From contig OY726561.1 in assembly GCA_963383645.1 (NCBI GenBank), positions 141,815,441-141,879,440 of the forward strand: 64,000 nt of DNA, read 5' to 3'. Shown here one piece after another: positions 1-44,100 of this stretch. Source of the stretch: Muscardinus avellanarius (Eukaryota > Chordata > Mammalia > Rodentia > Gliridae). A program made the translations under genes and the position numbers. The stretch's first letter is position 1. Each line of letters opens with the position of its first letter. A model generated the notes under the pieces. That model was not told the origin of the DNA. It saw only the letters and a list, made by a program, of their open reading frames with translations, and ran no database searches.

Positions 1-865
1 TGGGAAACTGAGGTGGCACTTCTCCCGCCTACCTGTGATAGCGACTGGGATGAACAGAGCTGCCCCGAGCTGAGCTTTCCCCACCCCTTCTCCACCTCCT
101 GCTGTCCTGTCCTCTGCACTGCCCTCAAGCTCTGGCATCCCTGGAGAGGGGACATGGTGCCCCCGCCCGCACCCTCCATTCTCCTGTTGATGCGGGAGCC
201 CTGAGCAGCTGCGTGGAGTGGCGATGGCCAACACAGGGAGGCTGCTTGGCCTTGACTTCCAGTCAGAAGCCTCTGCTTTGCCTCTAACATGCCCCATGCC
301 TACAGCACTCTTCCTCTCTCTGCTGTTGGAAAGCGCCCGGCCGCCTGCTTTCCAGGGGTTCTTCACGGGTTTGGGCTTAGGGGCCAACAAGGACTATTGT
401 GGTCTCACCTGTGATCCCAGTGCAAGGCCAGGTTCAGCAACTTAGTGAGAACCTCTGTTGAAAATAAAAATAAGTAAATGAAACGGAGCAGGAGGTGGAG
501 CTCAGTGGTAGAATGTACAAAAAACAAAAAAGATTTTTGTGAGAGGTGGCCAGAGTCGGCTTCCTGGTGTGAGGGTTTTTCTGGAGGCGGGGGAGGGGGA
601 GGGCCTCGGTGCTGGGGTGTGCTCCTGCCCAGAATCCGCTCCATGTTTTCCTTCCTGCTGCGCTTCCCAACTTTGCTCAAAGTCGCCAGACTCCAGGGCC
701 GGTGGAAGGACCGCTGGACAGACCCCGGGGCTGACAGAGGGCCTGGTGGAGAACCCGCCAAAGACCCTCGCGGGCAGGGTCAGTAGGGTACCCCACGGGG
801 CAGAGGTGGGCTCCGGCACCAGACCCCTCATCTCCCCTTCCCCGCCCCTTTCCCCTCCTCTTCAG
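1..865 (+). other. LAMB2: LAMB2 5' flank / 5'UTR intron
   Basis: No coding exon is recognised here. Positions 397-530 hold a decayed forward B1-dID SINE: a B1-like stretch, an A-rich linker and an ID-like 'ggtggagctcagtggtagaatg'-type tail. Positions 585-605 are a G-rich, Sp1-like run. The stretch ends in a pyrimidine tract and acceptor AG at 864-865, one base before the LAMB2 start codon. This matches the family layout in which exon 1 is untranslated. I could not place that exon; it may lie in 540-790 or outside the window. Confidence 0.5.
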
Positions 866-14674
<13,809 letters not shown>

Positions 14675-14780
14675 CCTGCCTGGAGCCTAGCCCGGCCCCC
14701 GCCTGCTCCGCACGCCTCGCCCATTTCAGCGCCCTCGCGCTGGCAGGGCTAATAAACCCGCGAGCATCCCACTGTGCAGT
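14675..14780 (+). terminator. LAMB2: LAMB2 3'UTR and polyadenylation signal
   Basis: The 3'UTR is very short. A canonical AATAAA lies at 14751-14756, 77 bases after the TGA, followed by a GT-rich stretch at about 14773-14795. Cleavage is expected near 14770-14780, which leaves almost no gap before the USP19 CpG island. Confidence 0.85.
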
Positions 14781-15530
14781 CTGGACTCTGATTGGGGGCG
14801 GGCGGCGGGAGAGAGGGCGCCTGCGCCGGCCCCGCCCCGCGTCGCCGGAAGTGCGTCACGGCGGCGCCGCCCCGCGGCCGCATCTCAAGTCGAAACAAAA
14901 CAAGCGGCCGAGGCGGCGGCGGCGGCGGCGGCGCCGGGGCGGGGGAGGGGCGCGCCGGAACCGGAACCGGCCCGACGCCGGAACCGGAATCGAGAGCGGG
15001 TTGCCAGGGCCCGGAGAGGGCTGGCGGCGGCGGCCTCGCTCGGTGAGTGCGGCGGGCCGGCCTGGCCGCCCGGCGCGGCGGGGAGGCCGCTGCGCGGGCC
15101 GGGCCGCCGGTCAAGGTCACGGGCTGCGCCGGCCTCGGCACCTCGAGCCCCGCGGCGGCCCGGCCCCGACGCCGGCAGAGCCGTTACGCTCGTCCGCGGC
15201 CGGCCTAGCTCCTCAAAGAGGATTAGCGGCGGCGAGGCGGCGTCCTGGAGGAGGCGGAGGCGGCCGGGGCTTTGGAGGTTGGGGCTGAGGCTGGGGCGCA
15301 GCCGGCTGGGGCAGGTCTCTGACCAGTGACAGCGCAGCCTTAGGAGGCCGGCCCGGCTCTCTGCACAGCCCCTTCCCGCCTCGGCGGCCCCCGAGCATGG
15401 GGGAGGGACGCCACCTGCGACTGGGGCACGGGTGTGAGGAGGCGGCGGCCCGTGCTCGCCGCGCTACTCTGGACTTGCCGTCGTTAAAGATCCAGTCCAC
15501 CACAGCCATATCTAACCCACCTTCAGCCCC
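14780..15530 (+). promoter_or_regulatory. USP19: USP19 CpG-island promoter and untranslated exon 1
   Basis: Very GC-rich, CpG-dense sequence without TATA. Visible motifs: CCGGAAGTG (ETS type) at 14845-14853, directly followed by GTGCGTCACG (half-CRE type) at 14851-14860, and four more CCGGAA cores at 14955, 14961, 14978 and 14984. A strong splice donor (CG|GTGAGTGC) at 15042/15043 would end an untranslated exon 1 beginning somewhere in about 14800-14950. The next exon is the ATG exon, with acceptor AG most likely at 16384-16385. Confidence 0.75.
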
Positions 15531-16385
15531 TTGCCCCTTCCCCGGAGGAACATAGACTAGTCGTTATCTGTCCTGCTGCCTGCTCAGGCTGGCCTGAGGC
15601 TGCCGGGGACTCAGGACCCATCTTCTTCCCCATTTTTATCTCATTATCCGGCTTTGAAAACTTCGTTTTGGATGGAGAAATAGCCCAGAATCCACTGACA
15701 GGTCTGGGGGAAACTAGGTAGGAAATCTCTGCGGCTCAGACCTGGGGACCATGGTGAGGATGGCTGTTCTGTGTCCCAGCTGGATGCTTGTCATGTCTTC
15801 GCAGCTGGGGAGAGGGTCTCCTCTTGGGGTGGAGAAACAAAGACCAAGTAGGACATAGGCGCAGGCTCACAGCAAAGGGGGGAGCTACGGGAGGCAGCCC
15901 CTCTTCTGGGCAGTGGCAGCACCTGGGCTGGGTGGCCTTTCCGCCACGCAGCCTGGCTCTCCTGCTGCTGCTGGTCTCCGCCTTTCCTGCCTTCCTCCTC
16001 CACCTTTGCTGCTGGTGACTAAGCAGCAGTGAGAGTGAAGGGAAAGGAGCACCAGCTTAGAGCGCCAGCCCGGTGGGCTGGAGCCATAGCTCCTGTCCAG
16101 AGCAGGATTCTGGCCCAGGCCACGACTGCCTTGACCCGGTGCCCTCTCAGTGAGGCTTCCAGCTTTGTGGGCCCGCAGTGGTAGGTGTCTCGGAGGCTAG
16201 ACCAGAGTGACTGCTGCAGCATGGCACACGCCGTTTATTCCCTCTTGAGAGCAGCCCACGAGGATCTAGGTGGCGAGGAGATACTGTCCTGTGGGGTCAG
16301 GATCGGCCTGGGTTGTCAAGACCTGGCTGTAGCCAGGGGGCAAGTAGTTGGGCCTTGGCAGTGATCATCGGCCCCTTCTCACTAG
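15043..16385 (+). other. USP19: USP19 intron 1
   Basis: The first 450 bases are a continuation of the CpG island. From about 15530 to 16380 the sequence is mixed and I recognise no SINE, microsatellite or coding exon. The acceptor choice at 16384-16385 follows the pyrimidine-rich CCCCTTCTCACTAG. A weaker AG lies 8 bases downstream. Confidence 0.55.
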
Positions 16386-16522
16386 GTTGTCTAGTTCCTT
16401 GCTGGAGAATTTGGCCATAAAGAATTGCCAAGATAGCTGGGCCGGGAAGAAAGCGCCGCAGCCCTGACCCAGACGCTGTTGCCGACCCCGGGGCACTCTG
16501 GCTGTCAACCAAGCGGCTCAAG

Positions 16523-25918
<9,396 letters not shown>

Positions 25919-26162
25919 GCTCGCCCGCAGGCGCTGTTGGGAGCTGGCCGCTGCCTGCCCCTGGCCACGCCTCCTCTGTGCTGGGAATGACTCTGGGCTT
26001 TGAGCCTCAGTGCCCACACGTGGAGGGCCGGGGGGACTCGCCCCTGCAGGCCAGAGCACCTGAGGGTGGGTGTCCATCAGCTGTCTGTCCCTTCCTCCTA
26101 CTACTCTGACCCTCAGCCTGGGGCTTGGCCCTGCCCAAGCTACTTCCTGTATTTCAAGTGTT

Positions 26163-26168
26163 AATAAA
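26163..26168 (+). terminator. USP19: USP19 polyadenylation signal, anchored isoform
   Basis: AATAAA 245 bases after the TGA of the transmembrane exon, followed by a pyrimidine/GT-rich stretch (26190-26220). It lies upstream of the alternative exon at 26333, so choosing this site excludes the soluble isoform. Confidence 0.75.
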
Positions 26169-26332
26169 GCTAGACTATTCAGGCCCGATCTCGTCTCTCT
26201 GTCTCAACGCCGCTGCTGTCTGCGCCTGCCTTGGGGCCCTCCCTTGGGTGCCAGGGCTCTGAGCCAGCACCCCCGGGATGCCAGGCAGTATGCTGGGCAG
26301 CCCCCAACCCCTGTCCTCGTATTCTGTTGCAG

Positions 26333-26449
26333 GGACTAGGCCCTGACCAGGCCCCCGAGGTGGCCCCCACGCGGACAGCCCCCGAACGCTTCGCCCCCCC
26401 TGTGGACCGCCCAGCCCCTACCTACAGCAACATGGAGGAGGTCGATTAG
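26333..26449 (+). CDS. USP19: USP19 alternative last coding exon (soluble form, MEEVD end)
   Basis: Acceptor CAG ends at 26332. The exon joins in phase 0 to the exon ending at 24815 and skips 25691-25918. It encodes 38 residues, starting Gly-Leu-Gly-Pro and ending Ser-Asn-Met-Glu-Glu-Val-Asp, with TAG at 26447-26449, for a 1338-aa protein without a membrane anchor. The same alternative end exists in human USP19. The final MEEVD equals the C-terminus of cytosolic HSP90, the ligand of TPR-clamp cochaperones. A 3'UTR follows, to the AATAAA cluster at 26781. Confidence 0.9.
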   Translation, partial: GLGPDQAPEVAPTRTAPERFAPPVDRPAPTYSNMEEVD

Positions 26450-26780
26450 CAGGTCCCTGGCTGACGGGAGGACGGGTGTGGGGATCCCCTAAAGAGGGCC
26501 ACCTCTTTGCTGCTTCTCCTTCTCTGACCCAGAGGACACTGCTCCATCGTGGAGAGCTGGGCGCGGGCTGGGGTGGGGACCTCGCAGGGTGTGAGCTCTT
26601 GTCCGCCTGGCCCCTGGCCAGTGGCCTTGGTCTCTCCAGCTGCCCCAGCTGCGCAGTCGGGTTCTCAGTTGTACCTTCGATTCTTCCTGACCCGCATTAT
26701 AAACGTTATCATTTTATTCTAAAAATTGTAATTTTTTTTGCATTTTGAAAGTGATTGCTGCTGTTTAAATATATTTTAAA

Positions 26781-26799
26781 AATAAATAATAAATAAGCA
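26781..26799 (+). terminator. USP19: USP19 distal polyadenylation signal
   Basis: Overlapping AATAAA hexamers at 26781, 26788 and nearby, about 330 bases after the TAG of the alternative last exon, with a T-rich region upstream. This is the expected end of the soluble-isoform transcript. Confidence 0.7.
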
Positions 26800-27350
26800 G
26801 ACTTAGTGACTGTGCTCCACCCCCTGCTGTGGCGACCACCCCTCCTGTCATCTGGGGTGTGCGCGCGTGTGTGTGTGTGTGTGTGTGCGTGTGTGTGTTA
26901 GAGACCCTGAACATGCTCCCGTTGGCGGGGAGGTCGGGGTCATAGCCGGTTCCATTGGTTCAGGGTCCCACATGCAGGTGGTGTGAAGGTATCACTGCCG
27001 AGTGCCCGCACGTCCCGAGGTAGAAGAGTAGTCCCTGACGTTGTGGAGCTGGTGGCCTGGGGAGAGGTGCAGGCCCCGGAGCAGCCTGGGCCGATGGCCC
27101 TGTAGTGGGCTTGGGAGATCCGGTGAGGAACAGAGTCACCGGGGGATCTTTCTCCTTTCCGATTGTCAAGTCTTTGCCACGGTTATGAACACCATCTGCA
27201 TTCCTCAGGGGAGAAAGGGCAGGGGAAAACTGCTGTGAGGAACATCCTGTGCTGAAAAGAGGACAGGCAGAGAGGAGCAGAGCTAACCTCTGACTTGCTC
27301 TTGGAGGGAAGGCACTGGGGCCTGCCAAGCTGTTTCTTCCCTTAGAGTCC
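26800..27350. other. USP19-QARS1 intergenic, non-SINE part
   Basis: Contains a (GT)n tract with GC interruptions at 26857-26899. No coding exon or known repeat is recognised in the remaining 450 bases. Confidence 0.5.
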
Positions 27351-27356
27351 CTGAGA

Positions 27357-28560
27357 GCTGCGTGGTGGCACACGCTTGTAATCCCAGTACTTGAGAGGCT
27401 GAGATGGGAGGATCCCAGGTTTGCAGCCAGTTTCAGCCACTTAGACTCTATCTCAAAATAAAAAAGAAGCTAAGTTTGGTGGCACACGCTTGAATCCCAG
27501 CATTTGGGAAGCTGAGACAGGATGATCGTGGTTTGTGAACAGCCTCAGCTACTTAAGCCCTTTGGAAATTAGTGAGACCCTGTTTCAAAATAAAAAATAG
27601 GGCTGGAGATGTAGCTTGAAGGTAGAATGCCCCCGGGTTCCATCCCTAGTACCGAAAAAAATAATAATAATAATAATAAAGCCAGGCATGGTGGCATACC
27701 AGTACTTGGGAGGTTTGAAGCCAGCACAGGTTCGAAGCCAGCCTCAGCTACTTAATGAGGTTCTCAGCAATTTAGTGAGACCCTGTTTCAAAATAAAATA
27801 TAGGATGGGGGTATAGCCCAGAGGTAGAGGCTCCTGGGTTCCATCCCCAGGACCACAAATAATAAGTAAGTAAAGAATAAAAAGCAGCCGGGTGTGGTGG
27901 CGCACGCTTGTAATCCCAGCATTTGGGAGGCTGAGACAGGAGGATCATGGTTCACGGACAGCCACAGCTACTCTGTGAGGCGCTCTGCAGCCTAGTGCCA
28001 GACATGGTGTCACATGCTTGTAATCCCAGCATTTGGGAGGCTGAGACAGGATCGCAGTTTGAGGAAAGCTTCAGGTATTTAGGCCCTTTGCAGCTCAGTG
28101 AGACCCTGTTTCAAAATAAAGAATAAAAAATAGGGCTGGAGTGTTGCTTGGAATTCCAGCCCCAGTACCGCAAAAAAAAAAAAAAAAAAAAAAAAGTAAA
28201 TAACAAATAGTGAGCTGGGCGCGGTGGCGCACGCTTGTAATCCCGCTCTTGGGAGGCAGAGACAGGAGGATCACATAGGTTTGAAGCCAGCTTTCCTGGC
28301 TTAAGAGACCCTGTTTCCAAATTAAAAAAAAAAAAAAGGTCTGGGAGTGTAGCCTGGAGGTAGAAGGGTTTCCAGGAACCCCAGTACCACCAAAAATAAA
28401 TAAGTAAATAAATAAATAAAAATAGGGCTGGGGGGTGTATCTTAGTGGTAGAATGTCCCTGGGTTCCATCCCCAGTACCACAAAATAAAATATAAAATAA
28501 AAAAATAGAAAAATAGGGCTGGGGTGTATGTAGTTCAGATTCCCAAAACACACACATACA
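27357..28560 (+). repeat. Forward B1-dID array
   Basis: At least seven forward elements or parts in tandem: 27357-27460, 27470-27675, 27680-27870, 27887-27995 (truncated), 27996-28195, 28211-28420 (the short 'gcttaagagaccctg' type with the 'ccaggaaccccagtacc' end) and ID-only pieces at 28425-28490 and 28515-28550. Tails carry (AAT)n and poly-A. Confidence 0.85.
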
Positions 28561-28914
28561 CACACACAGAATCACAGAGGTGGGTAAGTCAGGGTCCTGG
28601 CATCTCCGTAGGTTGATCTCTATCCCAAGCCCATGGAGCCATCTAGCATGCAGGCTTACCAAGTCATCAGCCTCAGATGGAGTCAGGAGTGGCAGTGAAC
28701 AGAGAGGGCTCCTAGGGAAAGCTAACCACAGGGCCAATGTTGGCTTTTTCCCGGGGACTGCCAGGGCCTTGGGGGGCGTTGGCTGGAAATGGGCTTAGGG
28801 AGTTGGGTGTGGGACTTGCAAGAATGATGGAATTGCTACCCTGTGTGTTGGTGCTGGCAGCTGTGACACTGGAAGGCCTCGCTAAGTGAGCATGGCTGCA
28901 GGAGGATTGTTTGA
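28561..28914. other. Unique spacer between opposed SINE arrays
   Basis: About 350 bp without recognisable repeat or exon. It is flanked by the forward array to its left and the reverse array to its right. Confidence 0.5.
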
Positions 28915-29071
28915 TCTTTTTTTTTTTTTTATTGGTACTGGGAATTGAGCCTAGGGGCATTCTGCCTCTGAGCTGCAACCTCACCCATGTATTATTTATT
29001 TATTTTATCTTATTTATTTTTGCAGTACTGGGTATGGAACCCATTGTACCTCTGAGCTACACGCTCAGCTC

Positions 29072-29121
<50 letters not shown>

Positions 29122-29170
29122 GGGGATGGAACTCAGGGGCATTGTACCTCCAAGCTACACCCCAGTCCTA

Positions 29171-29227
<57 letters not shown>

Positions 29228-29413
29228 TGGTGGTACTGGGGATGGAACCCAGTGGCTTTCTACCTCCGGGCTACACTCCCAGACCTATTTTATATTTTTT
29301 TATTTGGGTCTCTTAAGCCAGCTGAGGCTGGCTTCGAACTTGCATGATCCTCCTGTCTTAGCCTCCCAAATACGGGGATTACAAGTGTGCACCACCACAC
29401 CCAGCTAGTCTCT

Positions 29414-29460
<47 letters not shown>

Positions 29461-31759
29461 GTGGTACTGGGGGTGGAACCCAGAGGTTTTCTACCTCCGG
29501 GCTATACTCCCAGACCTTTTTAATATTTTTTATTTGGAAACAGGGTCTCACTAAGTTGCTGAGAGCCTCACTAAGAAGCTGAGGCTGGCTTCGAACCCGT
29601 GCGATCCTCCTGTCTCAGCCTCCCAAGCGCGGGGATTACAAGCGTGCGCCACCACACCCAGCTTAGTCTCTTTATTTTTTTGAAACAGGATCTCACTGAG
29701 TTGCAATGGGCCTCTTTAAAGAGCTGAGGCTGGCCGGGCGTGGTGTCGCACGCTTGTCATCCCCGCGCTTGGGAGGCAGAGACAGGAGGATCGCGCAGGT
29801 TCGAAGCCAGGCGCGTGCACTGGCTTAAGAGACCCTGTTTCCAAATAAAAATACAAAAAATAGGTCTGGGAGTGGAGCCCGGAGGTAGAAGGGCTTCCAG
29901 GAACCCCAGTACCACCAAAAAAAAAAAAATAATAATAATAAAAAAAAATAGCTGAGGCTGTCCGTGAAACGCGATCCTCTGGTTTCTGCCTCCCAAATGC
30001 TGGGATTCCAAGCGTGCGCCACCATGCCCGGCCCCCATTTTTTATTCTTTATTTTTATTTATTTGTTTACTTATTTGTTTATTTTTGCAGGTCTGGGGAT
30101 AGAATTCAAAGGCATTTGACCTCCGAGTTACACCCCCTGCCCTATATTTTCTTTTTTCTTTTGAAACAGGGTCTCACTGTTTCGAAACAGTTGTGGAGGC
30201 CTCACTTAGTTGAGGCTGTCTGTGAACCACGATCCTCCTGTCTCAGCCTCTCAAATGCTGGGTTCTTTATTTTGAAACAGGGTCTCACTAAGTTGCGAAG
30301 GGCCTCACTAAGCAGCTGAGGCTGGCTGTGAACTGCAATCCTCCTGTCTCAGCCTCCTGAATGCTGGGGTTCCAAGCGTGCCCACCACGCCGGCTCCTGT
30401 TATTTATTTATCATTACTCATTGGGGACTCAACCCTGTGATAGTCTACCTCTAGCTATGCCTGGCCCTTTGTATTCTGAAACAGTCACCAAGTTGCTGAC
30501 AGTTTCACTAAATTGCAGAGGCTGGCCTTGAAGCTGCAGCCCTCTTGTTTCAGCCTCCGAGCTCATACCTCCAACCTGATTTTATTATTCATTCATTTAT
30601 TTTTTGGTACTGGGGATGAAACCCAGGGGAGTTTATCTCTGAGCTATACTCCCAGCCCTGTTTTTTCTTCTTTACTTTGAAACAGGATCTCACTGAGTTG
30701 CCGAGGGCCTCACCAAGTAGTCGAGGCTTCCTTGCATCGCGATCCTTCTGTCTCAGCCTCCCGAATGCTGGGATTTACAAGCATGCGCCACCACATGCAG
30801 CTTCTGATTTTTTATTGGAAACAGGATCTCACTAAATTAAGGAGAACCTGCTAAATTGCGGAGGCTGGCTTGGAACCTGTGGTACTCCTGTCTCAGCCTA
30901 TGAAACATTGGGTTTAAAGGTGTGAGCCACCACGCCCTGGTTGCCGAGAAAATTTTTTTTCTAGGTACTAGGATTTGAAGTCAGAGGCATTCTACTTCTG
31001 AGCTAACCCCAAGCCTTATTTTATTTTATTATTTTTTATTTTTTATATTTTGGTGGTACTGGGGATGGAACCCTTCTATCTCTGGGCTACAATCCCAGAC
31101 CTATTTATTTATTTATTTATTTAAATATTTCGTGGTACTGGGGTTCCTGGAAACCCTTCTACCTCCGGGATACACTCCCAGACACTTATTATTTTTTATA
31201 TCTTTATTTGGAAACAGGGTCTCTTAAGCCAGTGAGGCTGGCTTCAAACCTGCGCGATCCTCCTGTCTCAGCCTCCTAAGCACAGGGATTACAAGTGTGC
31301 ACCACCATGCCCAGCTATTTTATTTTTATTAATTAATTAGTTAATTTTTGCAGTGCTTGGGATTAAACACAGGAGCATTCTACCTCTGAACTACACCTCC
31401 AGCCCTATTTTTTTATTCTTTATTTTGAAACTGGGTCTCACTAAGTAGTGGAGGACCTCACTAAGTAGCTGAGGCTGTCTGCGAACCTCGATCCTCCGGT
31501 CTCAGCCTCCCAAATGCTGGGATCACAAGCGTGTGCCACCATGCCTGGCTTTATTGTTTATTTTGAAACAGGATCTATGTTGTGGAGTGCCTTACTAAGT
31601 AGCTGAGGCTGGCCACGAAACTGATTCTCCTGTCTCAGCCTCCCAAATACTGGGATTACAAATGTGTGCCATCATGCCTGGTCCTATTTTTTTTTTTTTT
31701 TTGCAGTATAGGGGATGGAGACATTCTACCTCTGAGCTACACCCCCAGCCCTATTATCA

Positions 31760-31802
<43 letters not shown>

Positions 31803-32158
31803 TGCTGAGGATGGAACCCAGGGACATTCTACCTCCGAGCTGCACCCCTATCCTTATTTTTTAATTCTTTATTTTGAAACAGAGTCTCACTGAATTGCAG
31901 AGGGCTTCACTAAGTAGCTGAGGCTGTCTGCGAACCACGATCCTCCTGTCTCAGCCTCCCAAATGCTGGGATTACAAGCGTGTGCCACCACGCCTGGCTT
32001 CCAGCCTCTTATTTTTCATGTTTATTTTTGTTTTGAAACGTGGTGTCTTGGGTTGCTGAGTCTCACTAGATTGCTGAATCTGTCTCTGAAGCTGTGATCC
32101 TCATGTCTCAGCTTCCCAAGTACTGGGATTACAAGCAAGCGCCACCACAGTTGACTTC
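28915..32158 (-). repeat. Reverse B1-dID array
   Basis: More than twelve reverse elements or parts: ID pieces at 28915-28990, 29020-29075 and 29118-29170; longer copies at 29228-29405, 29460-29662, 29663-30033 (carrying a nested element), 30080-30400, 30600-30800, 31060-31315, 31350-31550 and 31690-32000; B1-only pieces between them. Microsatellites sit in the tails: (GT)n 29077-29118, (ATT)n 29174-29227, (TTTA)n 29410-29460, (GT)n 31762-31801. No exon is recognised. Confidence 0.85.
29733..29949 (+). mobile_element. Nested B1-dID SINE with 11-bp target duplication
   Basis: A forward element (head GCCGGGCGTGGTG at 29733) of the short subfamily: 'gcttaagagaccctg' deletion, 'aggtctgggagtggagccc' and 'ccaggaaccccagtaccacc' end. 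It is inserted in a reverse B1-dID. AGCTGAGGCTG occurs at 29722-29732 and again at 29950-29960 and is the target-site duplication. Removing the insert restores a continuous reverse element. Confidence 0.92.
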
Positions 32159-32718
32159 GAAATTTTAAACTTAATCACCACAGAACTTCTGTGAGGTCCC
32201 TCCTGGTTCAAACTCTTTCCTTCCCTCTCATGAGCCAGTGTGTTCACTGGGCGTCTAAGAAGTGTCAAAGTTCTGTGGTCCCTTCATAGGCCTTCTGCGC
32301 CTTCTATGGAGGGCGTGGGATTTCCCGGGCTTCGGTTGGCTCCAGTTTCCATGACAACCGCAAAGCTCTGACGTCAGACATGAGCTAGGAACTCCCATTT
32401 GCTCCCCGGGAGCAGGGTTGGGATGGAGTCCCAGGACTGGAGAAAAGTCAAAAAGCAAACGGCGGAGCCTTTTCTTCCTTCTTCCCCAAGCCCGAGGCAA
32501 ATCTAGAGTCACGCGGACCCCGAGCAGGGCGACGGAAGCCGGCGCCCGGAAAGACCGGCTGGCGTCCGCGAGCTGCCGGCGTCCACAGCTGTGGCCCCGC
32601 CCCGCCCAGGAGGCGCGCCATTGGTTCTCCCCGGAGGCCTCGCTCTTTATTGGCCAGTGGGCGGACGTCGACTGGCGGATTCGGCCCAAAGCTGCTTTCG
32701 GCTTCCGGTGTCCCCGCG
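32159..32718 (+). promoter_or_regulatory. QARS1: QARS1 promoter region
   Basis: GC-rich and TATA-less. Motifs seen: an RFX-type X-box (GTTTCCATGACAAC) at 32345-32358, a perfect CRE (TGACGTCA) at 32369-32376, a Sp1-type GC box (CCCCGCCCCGCCC) at about 32595-32607, and two NF-Y type CCAAT boxes in reverse (ATTGG) at 32620-32624 and 32649-32653. The start codon at 32719 follows about 65 bases after the second CCAAT box, so the 5'UTR is short. Confidence 0.75.
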
Positions 32719-42984
<10,266 letters not shown>

Positions 42985-43065
42985 CCTGGAAGCATGTGAA
43001 CCTACCTCACCCTTCTGGAGGGGTGGGGGGGTGGGGGGTGCCCTCACCACCCCACACACCATGCC

Positions 43066-43071
43066 AATAAA
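43066..43071 (+). terminator. QARS1: QARS1 polyadenylation signal
   Basis: AATAAA 82 bases after the TGA, followed within 30 bases by GT-rich sequence (43089-43110). Confidence 0.85.
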
Positions 43072-43089
43072 GACAAGCTCTAACCTCCT

Positions 43090-43430
43090 GGTGGCTGTGT
43101 TGTCTGCCCTTTCAGCCTCTGTTGGCTCTGGAGACGTTACTCTGTGCTTGTGTGTGTGTGTTGGTGCGGGTGCTTGTGCACACATTGTCTATTAGAATGG
43201 GCTTCTCCAGAACAGAGGACACTGGCAGCTTTGAAAACACTGGTGTAGTTCTTAGTACTCCAGGGCACAGCCTGCCTCGATGGGATTAATGTCCTTTGCA
43301 CCAAGTCTTACAGACAGAAGGGTCTGGAAGTGCTGTTTCATAGGAGCCCTGTGCCAGAGGGGATGTCGATTGTGGCTGCCTGTGTGCCCAGACAGGTGAA
43401 GAAAGGCCTGGCTCCTGGTTTCAGTCTTCA

Positions 43431-43485
<55 letters not shown>

Positions 43486-44100
43486 TGGTACTGGGGTTCC
43501 TGGAAGCCCTTCTACCACCAGGCTACAATCCCAGACCTATATTATATTTTATTTGGAAACAGGGTCTCTTAAGCCAGCAGCTTCGAACCTGCGCGATCCT
43601 CCTGTCTCCGCCTTCCATGCGCGGGGATTACAAGCGAGCGCCACCACGCCGGCAGCAAATAATTATTGAGTGTCCAGTGAGACCTAAGCGCTGCAGTGGC
43701 TGTTCAAGTGCATCTAAGGAAGGGGAGACACGAGTGACCACTGGGCAGGAGTGGACTCCCTGGGGCTTGTGCAAGGTTGGGGAGAGGTGCTCAGCCCAGA
43801 CTGGGTCTTTCAGCAAATGGTTTCTGAGGAACCCTGAAGGACTATGGAGTTGGCCAGGACAAAAGGAACAAGTGCTAGAGCCAAGAGGCAGCAAGGGCCT
43901 ACAAAAGGCCGGCCGCCTTGGGTGGCTGGCCTGCAGAGTGCCTGCAGCTTTAAAGCCTTCCACATTTTCCCTGTATACAAACACCAGGCTACCGGAGGCC
44001 CTTTAAGGTGGACCTGATTCCGGAAGGCCGATCCTCCACAGCAGCAGATGCGGAGGGCCCCAAGGTGCTGGGTCCTCCGAGAGGTGATCAACCCTGAAGG
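43090..44100. other. QARS1-QRICH1 intergenic
   Basis: Holds a pure (TA)n tract at about 43435-43482 and, directly after it, a reverse short-type B1-dID at 43484-43653. The other parts (43090-43434 and 43655-44100) have no recognised repeat or exon. Confidence 0.65.
43435..43653 (-). repeat. (TA)n tail plus short-type B1-dID
   Basis: About 24 perfect TA units stand where the A-rich tail of the reverse element should be. The element itself carries the 'ggggttcctggaagcccttctacc' ID variant and the 'gtctcttaagccagc' deletion that mark the short subfamily. Confidence 0.85.
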
